64,000 nucleotides of DNA from Adiantum capillus-veneris (lineage: Eukaryota > Streptophyta > Polypodiopsida > Polypodiales > Pteridaceae), in contig CM043952.1 of assembly GCA_014529385.2 (NCBI GenBank), positions 66,218,870-66,282,869 of the forward strand. The letters are read 5' to 3'. The first letter of the stretch is position 1. The number at the start of each line of letters is the position of its first letter. This document shows positions 37,720 through 48,881 of the stretch, piece after piece. The translations under genes were made by a program, and so were the position numbers. The notes below the pieces were generated by a model. That model saw only the letters and a list, made by a program, of their open reading frames with translations, did no database searches and was not told the DNA's origin.

Positions 37720-38321
37720 TGCAATTGAACTTCTTCCAGGAAGTTCACCGCCTAACAAACCTCCTTATAGAGTTTCTCAAGCTCAACAAGAGGAGATTAT
37801 GCGGCAAGTGCATGAGTTAGTTGAGAAGGGCATGGTTAGGCCTAGCTCATCTCCATTTTGCTCACCTGTGCTATTAGTGCAAAAGAAAGACGGCACATAT
37901 CGTATGTGTGTTGACTATAGAGCACTAAATAGGATCACTATCAAGAATAGGTTTCCCATTCCACGGGTAGAAGACCTATTTGATAAGCTACAAGGATCGA
38001 CCTACTTCAGTAAGATTGACCTAAAAAGTGGCTATCACCAAATAAGGATAGTTGATCAAGATATTGTAAAGACCGCATTTCGTACCACATTTGGTCTTTA
38101 CGAATACATTGTCATGCCTTTTGGCTTGACCAATGCACCAGCCACATTCAACCGCTTGATGGTTGGAGAAGCTGTTCAGGCCTCATCGAACCTTCACTGG
38201 AGTGTTCTTTGATGATATTATCATCTACTCTAATTCATTAGACGAACACAAGAAACATCTCCAGGTAATATTTCAAGTTTTAAGAGAGAATAAACTTTAT
38301 GTTAATCGAAAGAAAAGTTAA
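37720..38321 (+). pseudogene. Element D reverse transcriptase
   Basis: Frame 2 to about 38160 holds [44 protein letters not shown] and [17 protein letters not shown] frameshift then puts the catalytic [10 protein letters not shown] (FFDD at 38205-38216) in frame 3. A TAA at 38319, where a Glu codon is expected, separates RT from the connection domain. The RT fold is otherwise well kept and would copy element RNA into cDNA in cytoplasmic particles. Confidence 0.9.
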
Positions 38322-39161
38322 TTTTTCTTGCAAGAGATTCATTATTTAGGTCACATTATCTCTCAAGATGGCATCCAAATGGATCCATCAAAGTTAGAGG
38401 TAATAAAAGGATGGCCTAAACCAGAGAATCTTCATGAACTAAGAAGCTTTATAGGTATGTGTGCATACTATAGATGCTTCATAGAAAAGTTCTCACAAAT
38501 TGCGGGACCATTACATGACCTAACAAAGAAAAGCGTTAGGTATACATGGTCTGCTAAGGAGAACAATGCTTTCGAAAAGCTTAAAGAAAAGCTTATCTCT
38601 CAACCTGTGCTTACACTACCGGATCTCTCAAAACCATTTGAGGTCCAATGTGATGCTTGTGGTGATTGCCTTGGATTTGTTTTGCTTCAAGAAGGACACA
38701 CCATAGGCTATGAAAGTCGAAGGCTCGACCCTGTTGAACAAGCTCTAGGCATATACGAAAAGGAACTCCTTGCAGTTCTACATGCCTTAGACTCATGGAA
38801 GCACTATTTATTGGGGACTCCTTTCATTCTGCGAACGGATCACCAAAGTCTTAAGTACTTCATGATGCAGACCAAGCTCTCCGATAAACAAATGAGGTGG
38901 GCAAATTTCCTTTCGCAATTTCATTTTCATATTGCTCACGTTGTTGGCAAGCATAATCAAGTAGCTGATGCACTCTCAAGACGGCCGAGAGTGAATGCGG
39001 TTTTCATAGCAACTCATAATGATCTATCTTCAATGATAGATGAGTATGCTATTGATCCTGATTTTAGAGATGTGATTTCAGCCCTTGCATTAGGGAAGAA
39101 AGAAGAACCATTTACTTTACAAGATGGTTACCTTCTCTATGGCAATAGACTGCGTTACTAA
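38322..39161 (+). pseudogene. Element D RT connection and RNase H
   Basis: A 277-codon open stretch, the longest retained coding piece in the window. It covers the connection (HYLGHIISQDGIQMDPSK, FIGMCAYYRCFI) and RNase H domain with Asp in FEVQCDACGDCLG, Glu in YEKELLAVLHALDSW and Asp in RTDHQSLKYF, then HNQVADALSRRP. These are the expected metal-binding residues. It ends in a TAA at 39161, just after the start of the integrase leader in another frame. RNase H removes the RNA strand during reverse transcription. Confidence 0.9.
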
Positions 39162-40000
39162 CTCACTACGTGAGAAAGTAATGTATGAATCTCATGCTCC
39201 TCCTTACGCGGAGCATAGAGGGATTCAGTCTACCCTAAAGGGAATTGAAACATATTTCTATTGGCCTACCATGAAAGTGAACATACAAGAGTATGTTTCT
39301 AAATGTGTGGTATGCCAAAAGACAAAATTTGATAGAGGGAAGCAACCTGGATTGCTTCAACCCTTGCCAATCCCTAATTCACCATGGGAGAGCATATCCA
39401 TGGATTTTATCTTTGGATTGCCTAAGTCTATCCATGGGAATACGGGAATATGGACGATAGTAGAGAGGTTCAGTAACAAGCTCATTTTATAACTGTCAAA
39501 ACGACTATCAAAGCCCATCAAATGGCAACCCTCTTCATTTCACAAATTTTCAAGTACCATGGATTGCCAATGTCCATAGTGTCGCGGATAAAGATCCTAG
39601 AATGACCAGTAATTTTTGGAAGGGTCTCTTTGAGAATTTAGGGACAAGGCTAAACTTCTCTTCGGCCTATCATCCACAAACGGATGGCCAAAGTGAAATA
39701 GTTAACCTAACAATTCTCGATCTACTAAAAGCCTATGTAACGAAAGTAGATCAAAGATACCAATGGGAGAAGTACTTACCCTTACTGGAGTATGCTTACA
39801 ATAACACAATACATACTTCCACGGGAAAAGCACCTTTCGAGGTAATTGAGGGAAGATCAAAAAGTCCCTTGCTACTTAAGGTACATGGGAAGATCTTCGC
39901 TGCAGATGAGTGTAGCCGGGACCTACAAGAATCTTTTCAAAAGATTAAGGATGCTATCTCTATCTCACAGCAAAGGCAAAAGGCTGCTCGCTGCTAACAA
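39124..40000 (+). pseudogene. Element D integrase
   Basis: Frame 1 to 39492 holds the zinc-binding H2C2 module (ESHAPPYAEHRG ... CVVCQKTK) and the first catalytic Asp in ISMDFIFGLP (39403). An indel near 39470 shifts frame. The second Asp (39587) and catalytic Glu (39695, in QSEIVNL) are in frame 2, exactly 36 codons apart, fitting D,D-35-E. The frame 39602-39997 continues through YHPQTDGQ to the core end, then stops after another shift near 39990. The enzyme would insert cDNA into host chromatin. Confidence 0.9.
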
Positions 40001-40487
40001 GCACAGAAGAGCCCAAGCCTTTAAAGAAAATGATTGGGTCTTATTAAAGTTTCCCAAGGCTTGATTAAGGCACACGACGGGCAAGAATCCTACGGGACAC
40101 CAAAAGTTCTATGCTAAATTAGCAAAAAGGTACTATGGTCCCTTCCAGATTCTTAGGCCAATCAATGAGATGGCCCATCAACTCAAGTTGCCCAATCATT
40201 GGCTCATACACAATGCTTTCCATCTGAGCCTATTAAAGCCTTACAAAGGAGAGCCTCCTCAAGAACCAACTACTGAAGACCCACCGGAGATCGAGGACCA
40301 AGAGGAGGTGCTGTAGCGCGAGTCCATTCTCTGACATGAAGACAAGGTACTAAGAGGCGGTAAGACTATCCGACGATATCTTATTAAGTTTAAGAATTAT
40401 CCTTTTGAAGATGCTAGATGGATGCAAGGCATACAATTAAAGGATAACCTGAACCTTTTCAATGCTTACAATGCTTCCCAACAGTAA
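40001..40487 (+). pseudogene. Element D integrase C-terminus with chromodomain-like tail
   Basis: Frame 3 reads KENDWVLLKFPK, then a TGA (40062), KRYYGPFQIL, LPNHWLIHNAFHLSLLKPY (GPY/M-like module), then TAG and TGA at about 40314 and 40332. The tail reads HEDKVLRGGKTIRRYLIKF then KNYPFEDARWMQG, fitting the pattern of retrotransposon chromodomains (YLIKFKNYP where the consensus has YLVKWKGYP, then W). Chromodomains are thought to steer insertion to particular chromatin. The first aromatic cage position is not clear. Confidence 0.72.
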
Positions 40488-40828
40488 GCAAATGTACAAA
40501 ATGTTAAAAATGAACAAAGTTTTTGTCTGATAAGACTCTCATTTTCTTTATTGTGCACAAAAATAAAGTAGTATGCATGATTAGATCAAGTTTGTGGAGA
40601 CGACGTTTCCCAAACACCAAGTAGAGCTTGTCACTCTACTATGGAAGATTGATAGGACTAATGTGCAGACATGCTTGCGGCAGCCTCAGGCTCTCAAGCG
40701 CCAAATGGACTAGTCATCCATTGTGGAATGATGTCGTAGGGTAACATAGGGATCCTCTACCCGCTAAGAAAAGGACTCATGAATATACTTTATCTTCTCT
40801 ACACCATAGTCGAGGACGACTATGATTT

Positions 40829-40842
40829 CAAGAGAAAGGTAA
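40829..40842 (+). promoter_or_regulatory. Element D polypurine tract
   Basis: CAAGAGAAAGGTAA directly before the 3' LTR start TGTCAT. C has CAAGAGAGAGGTAA in the same place, and both are preceded by CGAGGACGACTATGATTT. Confidence 0.75.
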
Positions 40843-42413
40843 TGTCATAATAATCAATATCTAATTCTCCTAAATGATTTTCTCATGTTAAACTGATCAT
40901 TTAATATGGGAAAGTGCCAGGGGAGAAAAAGCTAGAATATTGGTTAAGCTAGCAGACCGGACACAATAGGGATCCAAAGGAGGGAAAATAGGGATCTAAA
41001 GGGGGGGCCATCTGCAAAAGAGCCATGTGCAACAATGGGCTAAAAAGACCCTAAGGTTCCAAAATGCTAAGGTTCCAAAATCCAAAGGTTGGTCCAAAGG
41101 TCAACCATGGGGGAATTGGATGCTTTGTGTGTGTCAAAAAAGTCTTTACAAATCCCTACTTAGGAGGGGGCGAGCCTTGCTTGTAGGGGATGAGAGAGAA
41201 ATCCACACACACACATACAAGCTCCCTTTACACAAAGGGAATGAGGGACACATGTCAGCTCCCTAGGCCAGATGCCCACAAGGTGTACCCAATTCCTATT
41301 GGATGGCCTTAGAGGTGGACCAATGAGAATTAGGCTAGAGTAAATCTAGTTTAGTTGTTTTAAAAACACTTAATAAAAGAACCAATGAGAATTAAGTCCT
41401 CTAGAAGACTATTGGACAGTCTCCCAAGGGGTCCAATGAGCATTCAGCAACCCAATGGCTTGCCTGATTCCTATTGGCCAGGAGGCAAATGGGTCCAATG
41501 AGAGTTTAGTTGAATTATTAAATTACCTAAAGCTCTCACAAAAGGGGAAAGGGGGACACATGTCAGAAGGCTATCACTTATGCTGCTTAATTGTCATTGG
41601 CTAGCCCTAGGGAGGTCCAATGAGAGGATAGCAAGAGAAAATAGCAAGAGGGGTCGCCCAAGAGAGAGAGGGGGCTGATTTTTGCAAGGCATTATCACAC
41701 ACACACTCACACAATCTCATGTGTGAAGTAAAGAAGACTCTCTCTCCTTGTCAAGCTTTAATGGAAAGCTTACCACCTACTCCAAGTTTGTGAGAAGGGA
41801 GGTCTACACCAACAACTCTTGGATTCGTGATGCAAATCCAACGAAGAGCCAAGCTTCAATGCATGCTCATCTCCTCTACCATGCTAATTACTAAGCTAAG
41901 CGATGCTAATATGAGTGATTATGTGAGGAGATGTACATCTTTCTCGTAAGAATACTCCTTCTTCCTCTCAATCTACTCTCATACCCTGCTAGCTCTCACC
42001 ATCTTTGAAGGTGTGTGAGGTCTTGGGTCTGAGACCAGAGAGAATTGATGTTGTGTTTGCTAAGTGTTTTGCTTAGTGCATGAAGCTTTCATCTTTATTA
42101 CACTAGCTAGTCTTGAAGGAACACAAAGAATTGTATTGTACAATGTCTCTCTTGATGGGAGAAACCATAATACAAAGCCTTTTGGAGGAGGGACCGGCTC
42201 CATGCAAATCCGGTCCTCATTTGTTGTCAATAGATGAATTTCTCTCTCTTTTGAAAGTATTGTTCATGCTATCTAACTAGGTGTTATGCTTTTTGTTGCT
42301 CTCTCCACCCAAGCACTCTTGGAATTTTCATTAGGAATCTATTCTAATAAAATTCCCACTATGTTCATGCTAATTTCCGCTACACACAAGTTTTTAGGCC
42401 ATTAAATGTTACA
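40843..42413 (+). repeat. 3' LTR of element D
   Basis: 1571-bp partner of 33548-35146, followed immediately by the TCTCA duplication and the resumed C RNase H frame. Confidence 0.93.
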
Positions 42414-42418
42414 TCTCA

Positions 42419-43310
42419 AGTACTTCATGACGCAAACCAAGCTTTTCGACAAACAAATGAGGTGGGAAAATTTTCTTTCACAATTTTATTTTCATATTGC
42501 TCACATTGCTGGTAAGCACAATCAAGTGGCCAATGCACTTTCACGACTACCAAAAGTTAATGAGGTATCTATAGCAACTCACAATGATCTATCTTGTATG
42601 CTATATGAGTATGCTACTGACCTGAATTTAAAGACATAATGTCAGCCCTTGCTTTGGGGAAGAAAGAAGAACCATTCACATTGCAGGATGGTTATCTTCT
42701 CCATGGAAATAGGCTATGTGTTACCCACTCCCTTTGTGAGAAAATAATGTCTGAATCCCATGCTCCTCCCTATGCGGAGCATAGAGGCATTCAACCTACT
42801 CTTGAAGGACTAGAGACATATTTCTATTGGCCTACCATGAAAGTGGACATACAAGAGTATGTTTCAAAATGTGTGGTATGCCAAAAGACTAAGTATGATA
42901 GAGGCAACCTGGATTAATCCAACCACATTCTAATTCACCATGGGAGAGTATATCCATGGATTTTATCTTTAGATTACCCAAGTCTATCCATGGAAATACG
43001 GGAATATGGACAATAGTCGACAGGCTTAGCAAGCAGGCACACTTTATTCCTGCCAAAAAGACTATTAAGGAACACCAAATGGAAACTCTCTTCATATATC
43101 AAATTTTCAAACACCATGGATTGCCAACATCCACAGTGTCAGATAGAGATCCTAGAATGACCCGTAATTGCTGGAAAGGTCTCTTTGAAAATCTAGGTAT
43201 AAGATTGAATGTCTCTTTGTCCTATCACCCACAAACGGATGGCCAAATTGAGATAGTCAATCTTACAATTCTTGATCTACTAAAGACTTATGTTACAGAA
43301 GTAGATTAAT
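42419..43310 (+). pseudogene. Element C RNase H end and integrase
   Basis: Coding resumes right after D's target duplication with KYFMTQTKLFDKQMRWENF and HNQVANALSRLP. A frameshift near 42635 precedes the leader and the H2C2 zinc module (SESHAPPYAEHRG, CVVCQKTKYDRG), which ends in a TAA at about 42915. The catalytic core is open from 42956 to 43309: Asp at 42959 (MDFIF), Asp at 43142 (SDRDPR) and Glu at 43250 (QIEIVNL), the last two 36 codons apart. All three catalytic residues survive, although the gene is broken. Confidence 0.88.
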
Positions 43311-44000
43311 GCTCACAATGGAAAAAGTACTTATCTCTTATAGAGTATGCGTATAATAGTACTATCCATACTTCCACGGGAAAAGCACCTTATGAAATTA
43401 TTGAGGGAAGACCTAAAAGTCCCTTGCTACTTAAAGTACATGGGAAGATCTTCGTTGCCGATGAGTATAGCCGTGACCTACAAGAATATTTTCAAAAGAT
43501 TGAGGAGGATATATCCATCTCTCAATAAAGGAAAAAAGTTGTTACTGACAAGCACAGAAGGGCCTTTACGTTCAAAGAAAATGATTGGGTCTTACTTAAG
43601 TTTCCCAAGGTTCGATTGAGACAAACAACGGGCAAAAATCCTACGGGCCATCAAAAGTATTATGCTTAACTAGCAAAAAGATACTATGGTACTTTTCAAA
43701 TTTTGAAGCCAATCAATGAGATGGCTTATCAACTCAATTTGCCCAACCATTGGCTCATACACAATGCTTTTCATGTGATCCTACTTAAGCCTTACAAAGG
43801 AGATTCACCAAATGAACCAATTATTAAAGACCCTACCGAAAGCAAAGACCAAGAAGAGGTGCTACAACCTGAAGCTATCCTTCGGCATGAAGACAAGGTA
43901 TATGACAAGGTAAGATTATCCAATGGTATCTTATTAAGTTCAAACATTATCGTTTTGAAGATGCTAGATGGATGCAAGGAATAAAGCTTAAGGATAGTAT
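43311..44000 (+). pseudogene. Element C integrase C-terminus and chromodomain-like tail
   Basis: Homologous to D 39760-40450. It contains STGKAPYEIIEGRPKSP, a stop near 43526, DKHRRAFTFKENDWVLLKF and then, in 43703-43984, INEMAYQLNLPNHWLIHNAF and EEVLQPEAILRHEDKV. The chromodomain-like part is less well kept than in D: the glycine-rich GGKTIRR segment is deleted, shifting the frame before the W-M-Q end. Confidence 0.75.
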
Positions 44001-44350
44001 GAACCTTGTCAAGAAAATGTACAAATTTCTTTCAAATGACCAATGTTTTTTTCTTATAAGACTAATTCTCTTTTTATTGTGCACAAATTTAAGTGCATGC
44101 TTAGAATCATGTTTGTGATGATGATGTCTCTCAAACACCAAATAGAATTTGTCACTCTACTTGAGAGAATGAAATGGACTAAAGAGCAGATATGCTTGCA
44201 ACAACTACGTCTCCCAAGCACCAAATGGATTGGTCATCCATCTTGAAATGATGTCATATGATAAAAAGGGATGCTCTACCCGCTAAGACACATTGACTAA
44301 TGACTAAGGCTTTATCTTTTCTACCTCATAGTCGAGGACGACTATGATTT

Positions 44351-44364
44351 CAAGAGAGAGGTAA
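44351..44364 (+). promoter_or_regulatory. Element C polypurine tract
   Basis: CAAGAGAGAGGTAA immediately upstream of the 3' LTR. Confidence 0.72.
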
Positions 44365-45019
44365 TGTCATAAATTCTAATATCTAGCCAACCCATATATT
44401 TTTCTCATATTAAACTGATGATTTAATGTGGGATAATAGACGGGAACAAGGGTTAGAATATATACATGTGCTTATGGGTCTATCTCAACACGGGGCCAAT
44501 GGTAAAGAAGTTTAAATGAGAGATGACCTGTCGAAGAGCAAGGCTAGCTAATGGAGCTTAAATACTTTAGGGTTAGCTTCATTAAAGACCTCCAAAGGTT
44601 AGTGTTAAAAATTCCTTTGATATTAGCTAAGCCAGGGCTATGCTTGAGGTGGGAACCCGGCCCAAGCTTGAGGTGCTTGTCGTGCTTGCTGACTAAATTG
44701 ATCCATGTCTAAGGTGCTTGAGGGGGGTAAGGTGTTCAAAGTCAGTGAATATCCCTACACAAGGTGGGGCAAGCCCTCATTCTAGGCACTAGAGAGAGAA
44801 CACACACACCTTCACACAAGGCAAGCTTGGTACCAAGAAAGCAAATTGGACACTTGTCAAGATCCTCCTCTTGTTGCCCTCATAGTGTGACTAAAGCCTA
44901 TTGGTTAGCTTCCCAAGGGGTCCAATGATAATTTAGTTTATTTAACTAATTGTATTTGCATTTAGCAAGTCCTCTCTCTTAAAGGGGAAAGGGGGACAGT
45001 TGTCCCAATACTACCCTTG

Positions 45020-45217
45020 TTGCTTGTTATGCACTAAGCATGTGATTGGCCAAGCTTGAGGAGGTCCAATCATATGCAAGATAGTGCTAGAAGAGGGGGT
45101 CGACCAAAGCAAGGAAGTTGCTTGATATGCACTAAGCCTGTGTGATTGGCCAAGCTTGAGGAGGTCCAATCATATGCAAGATAGTGCTAGAAGAGGGGGT
45201 CGACCAAAGCAAGGAAG
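45020..45217. repeat. ~98-bp tandem duplication in C 3' LTR
   Basis: Two copies starting TTGCTTG at 45020 and 45118, each containing GATTGGCCAAGCTTGAGG, GATAGTGCTAGAAGAG and GGTCGACCAAAGCAAGG. The 5' LTR has one copy (about 27879-27977), so the duplication is specific to this LTR. Confidence 0.88.
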
Positions 45218-45837
45218 GTGGTTGCTTGGGGGGTATACTCTTCCACACACACACACACACTCTCTCTCTCTCTCTCATTGTGTGAAGTGCAAAGTGCAAG
45301 AGCTCCATCTCCTTCTCCAAGCTAGTAGGGAAGTTGAGAGCCTACATTAACACTCTTGGCTATGGAATGAAAATCCAACCAAGAACCATGCTTCAATGCT
45401 TAAGCTTGCCATCTTCTCCATCTTCATTACTATGCTATTATCTATTCTAGCAAGAAGAGTGATGATAAGTGAGGAGCTACTTCTTTCTCCTATGAATGTT
45501 TTCTCTTCCTCTTCCCTACCCTCATTCCTCGCTAGCTCTCTCCACCTTTGAAGGTGTTTGAGGCCTTGGGACTGAGGCTGGGGATAGTTAATGCTTTTTA
45601 CAAAGTTTATGTTACGCTCGTGATGCATGAAGCTTTCCATCTTCATTGCATCACCTAGGTCACAAAGAACACAAAGATTGTATTGTACCAAGTCTCTCTT
45701 GATGGGAGAACCTATAATACAAAAGCCTATTGGAGGGGGGACTGGCTCCACATAAATCTGGTCCTCAACTGTTGTCAAGTTCTCTAAACTCCGTCTCTTG
45801 CAAAAGTATTGTTCATGCCAAGTTAATTAAGTACTAT

Positions 45838-46289
45838 CATTAGAGAAAATTTGGACTCACAAAGGGGCCTTATAAGGAGTTTGACTTCCTCTCTCATGTC
45901 CAAAACGCGCGTGCGGTAAAATTTTTGCAAATCAGCTCTAAACTTGATGAAGATTTGACAGTTAGAATCTACTCTTCAAGCTCTTTCTATTGATATATAG
46001 CGCGCCACGAGATTCCTCATATTTTGAGAGATTCGATTTTTGATTCTCTTGTGATGTGACAACTCCATCTAGAATCTAGAGAATCAAAAATAAAATCTTT
46101 CAAAATATGAGGAGTCGCGTGGCGTGCTATATATCAATAGAAAGAGCTTGAAGAGTAGATTCTAACTGCCAAATCTCCGCCAAGTTTAGAGTTGATTTGC
46201 AAAAATTTTACTGCACGCCCGTTTTGGACATGAGAGAGGAAGTCAAACTTCTTATAAGGCCCGTTTGTGAGTCCAAATTTTCCCTAATG
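45838..46289. mobile_element. Element F: 452-bp foldback MITE-like insertion
   Basis: The left arm starts CATTAGAGAAAATTTGG and the right arm ends with its complement, CCAAATTTTCCCTAATG. The arms of about 200 bp are inverted copies almost to the centre (near 46063), with few mismatches, so the element folds into one long hairpin. The 5' LTR of C has the uninterrupted site (TACTAT directly joined to GGTTATG), which defines the borders exactly and shows no obvious target duplication. There is no coding. Class is uncertain. A transcript through it would be a long double-stranded RNA. Confidence 0.9.
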
Positions 46290-46415
46290 GGTTATGTTTC
46301 TACGATCAATTAAGTTCACCCTCTATGTTCTCAAAGTAGTCTCACAAACATGTCCTCTCTAATTCTCTTAATTCCGCTATTCTCAAAGTACATAGGCCAT
46401 TTCCATTACATACAT

Positions 46416-48030
46416 TCAGTGAGATACTACAGACATTGAAGATTAGCCGACCACCTATCACACCACATGTTGACACAAGCCATAGCACACCTGACATTAA
46501 CATTAACCATATTGTTTATTTAGAGGTAGGCAAGAGTCAACCATTGAGGGATCTTGAGCCACACACTTCATTGCCCATGGAATCATAGCCGGATGTCATC
46601 CCTAGACCCATTAGTTGTGCTACAGATTCTACCATCCACATGGAGCTAGGTGCTAGCCAAACAATGACCATTAGATAGAGAACTAGGAGATTACATGGTT
46701 GATTGTTTGAAGAGAGTTCTCTTATCTATCCTAGTTGCACTAGATCCTTGACTTGTGCACATTGGCCATGGTGCACTAGATACATGCATGTATACTAGAG
46801 GTACTTTTTTCCCTTTGGGGTTTTTCCCTCTAAGTATCCAGGTATGAGACCTTAGTATTGCTTTTTTTTAAATTTGCATTCAGGTAATAAAACTTTCATT
46901 TTTATGTTGATAGACCTTTCTAGGTGGTAGTGTTTTGTTTATGATTTTGTAGCATAGATGGACTTGAGATTTCATGTAGCATGGATAGATCGAGCTTCAA
47001 CATTGCATGTTTGCTTCCACGGTTATTGAGGAGACACATCACATACCTTCAGGTGTACTACTTCCTATGATTCATGTTGATGGACATTTATATTTGTTGA
47101 TTGTGGGTCTTCATGGTTTGATTGAGTGCATTTAGTTATGTTTTGTTATCTGCCATTATAGATGTATATATTTGTCTTTGCTTTAGTTAATTGACCTAGA
47201 GTTTAGTTTTATTGATGAGCCTTGAGTTTAGGAGGCCGTGACTTTAGGTTAACTCATTTACTTGACCGCTAGTCCTAATTAGTAAAATTATTTGAATTTT
47301 TGATACCTTAGAAGTGTTTTAGGCATAGAGAGCCTTGCTCACTTAAACAACAACGAACACTAGTGAGAATACAAAGGAAATGGAAGCAAAAAACAAAAGT
47401 GTCATAAATGTAAAATTTGAAGCTGGAAGAGTAATCCTAGCTTGATCTTGGTACTTCATTCACATGTATTTTTTATGGTACTAGAGGCCTAGCTGTTCCC
47501 AATGTGGGCGCTTCAAAAGCAAAAAGCCCCGGGCATACAAAATAAGCACACATGTCAAATGATGTTGAATCAATGTGAAAAAAAACAAAAAGCAAGAAAA
47601 ATAAAATGAAAGACTTCCATTAAGCTTCAAGTGAAAAATTCAAGGTTTTGTTTGGAGTTGTGAGATTTAGTTAGCTAATCTAAGCTAAAAAACACAATTA
47701 GGGAATCTTACATTTAGATCATCTTCCTAACTTAGTTAGTGTTAGAGTGAGTGTTTTAACCTTAGTCATGGCTAACTAATCGATAGACTCATTCATAAGC
47801 CAAAAACTCTTGATTAAATAATTTCAGCAAGTGTAATTTATTTGTTTTTAATGGTTGTGTAGCATTTCATACTTATTTGCATTTACTCATTTCCACATGA
47901 GCTTTACATTCCCCTCATGCTTTATTGCCGTACACTTCATCTTGCTACCTCATCAACGTTTTTCTTTTGCAGCCACATCCTTTCTCAAGTGTCTACCACG
48001 ACATGGCTTTGTCAGGGACGACAAAGCTAA
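46416..48030 (+). other. Element A 3' interior
   Basis: This starts with a continuation of the acidic coding-like sequence (46416-46700), then noncoding 3' sequence with TTTTTTCCCTTTGGGG near 46805, an untranslated-region look, and A-rich stretches (47.3-47.6 kb). The frame 47855-48088 has no recognised family and overlaps the purine tract, so it is not credited as a gene. Confidence 0.45.
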
Positions 48031-48042
48031 GGAAGGGGGGAA
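48031..48042 (+). promoter_or_regulatory. Element A polypurine tract
   Basis: GGAAGGGGGGAA immediately before the 3' LTR start TGTTGG. It marks the plus-strand primer site and supports plus orientation. Confidence 0.8.
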
Positions 48043-48418
48043 TGTTGGCAGCGTCCAACACCAACAATTGTTTACCTCTTCTCCATGAGCATATTTTTCA
48101 TTTATTATGTATGGGTTCACAGGCTCTCAATGAGTTCTAGATTTTATCTATTATTTTACTTTACGTGCCTTGGGCGGCCAGACATTTGGTTTTAAAACCC
48201 TAGGCATTCAAGTGAATGGTAGGTCATGTGAAAGGAGAGAGATCATTTTGTGGTTAGAGGAGAGGAGAAAAAGGCTATGGAGGTGCAGGCTTGGAGCCAC
48301 ATGTACTCTCTTCACAAACCGATTAAGCATGCAATGAATTTGACTCATATTGATTCTCTCTTTGCTTTTACCTCAAGTTGTGTATTAGTGTCTTGATTTG
48401 TGTGTATTAAGAACTAAT

Positions 48419-48866
<448 letters not shown>

Positions 48867-48881
48867 ACTAGTATCAGAGCC

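Larger units (their letters stand above)
33548..42413 (+). mobile_element. Element D: chromovirus-like retrotransposon inserted in C
   Basis: LTRs of 1599 bp (33548-35146) and 1571 bp (40843-42413) begin TGTCATAATAATC and end AAATGTTACA. The 5-bp target duplication TCTCA is perfect (33543-33547 and 42414-42418). Directly outside it, C's RNase H reading frame stops on one side and resumes on the other. Initiator-Met PBS and purine tract are present. Total 8866 bp. All domains of a chromovirus are present but with stops in gag and RT and frameshifts in gag/protease, RT and integrase. D belongs to the same broad family as C but a distinct LTR subfamily. Confidence 0.95.
27151..46410 (+). mobile_element. 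Element C: chromovirus-like Ty3/gypsy retrotransposon carrying nested D, E and F
   Basis: The LTRs at 27151-28726 and 44365-46410 begin TGTCATAA and end CCATTACA. An initiator-Met PBS (28728-28739) and a purine tract (44351-44364) adjoin them. Flanking TAAAT (27146-27150) and TACAT (46411-46415) are a 4-of-5 target duplication. Domain order is gag, protease, RT, RNase H, integrase (D,D-35-E), then a chromodomain-like tail, typical of plant chromoviruses. It is interrupted by E in gag, by D in RNase H and by F in the 3' LTR. Without these it would be about 8.6 kb. It is dead, with many stops and frameshifts. Confidence 0.92.
44365..46410 (+). repeat. 3' LTR of element C
   Basis: 2046 bp, against 1576 bp for the 5' copy. 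The extra length is explained by element F (452 bp) and a ~98-bp tandem duplication. The 5' copy's G run is much shorter here, and a CA/CT microsatellite (45245-45277) replaces the pure CT run. Confidence 0.9.
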
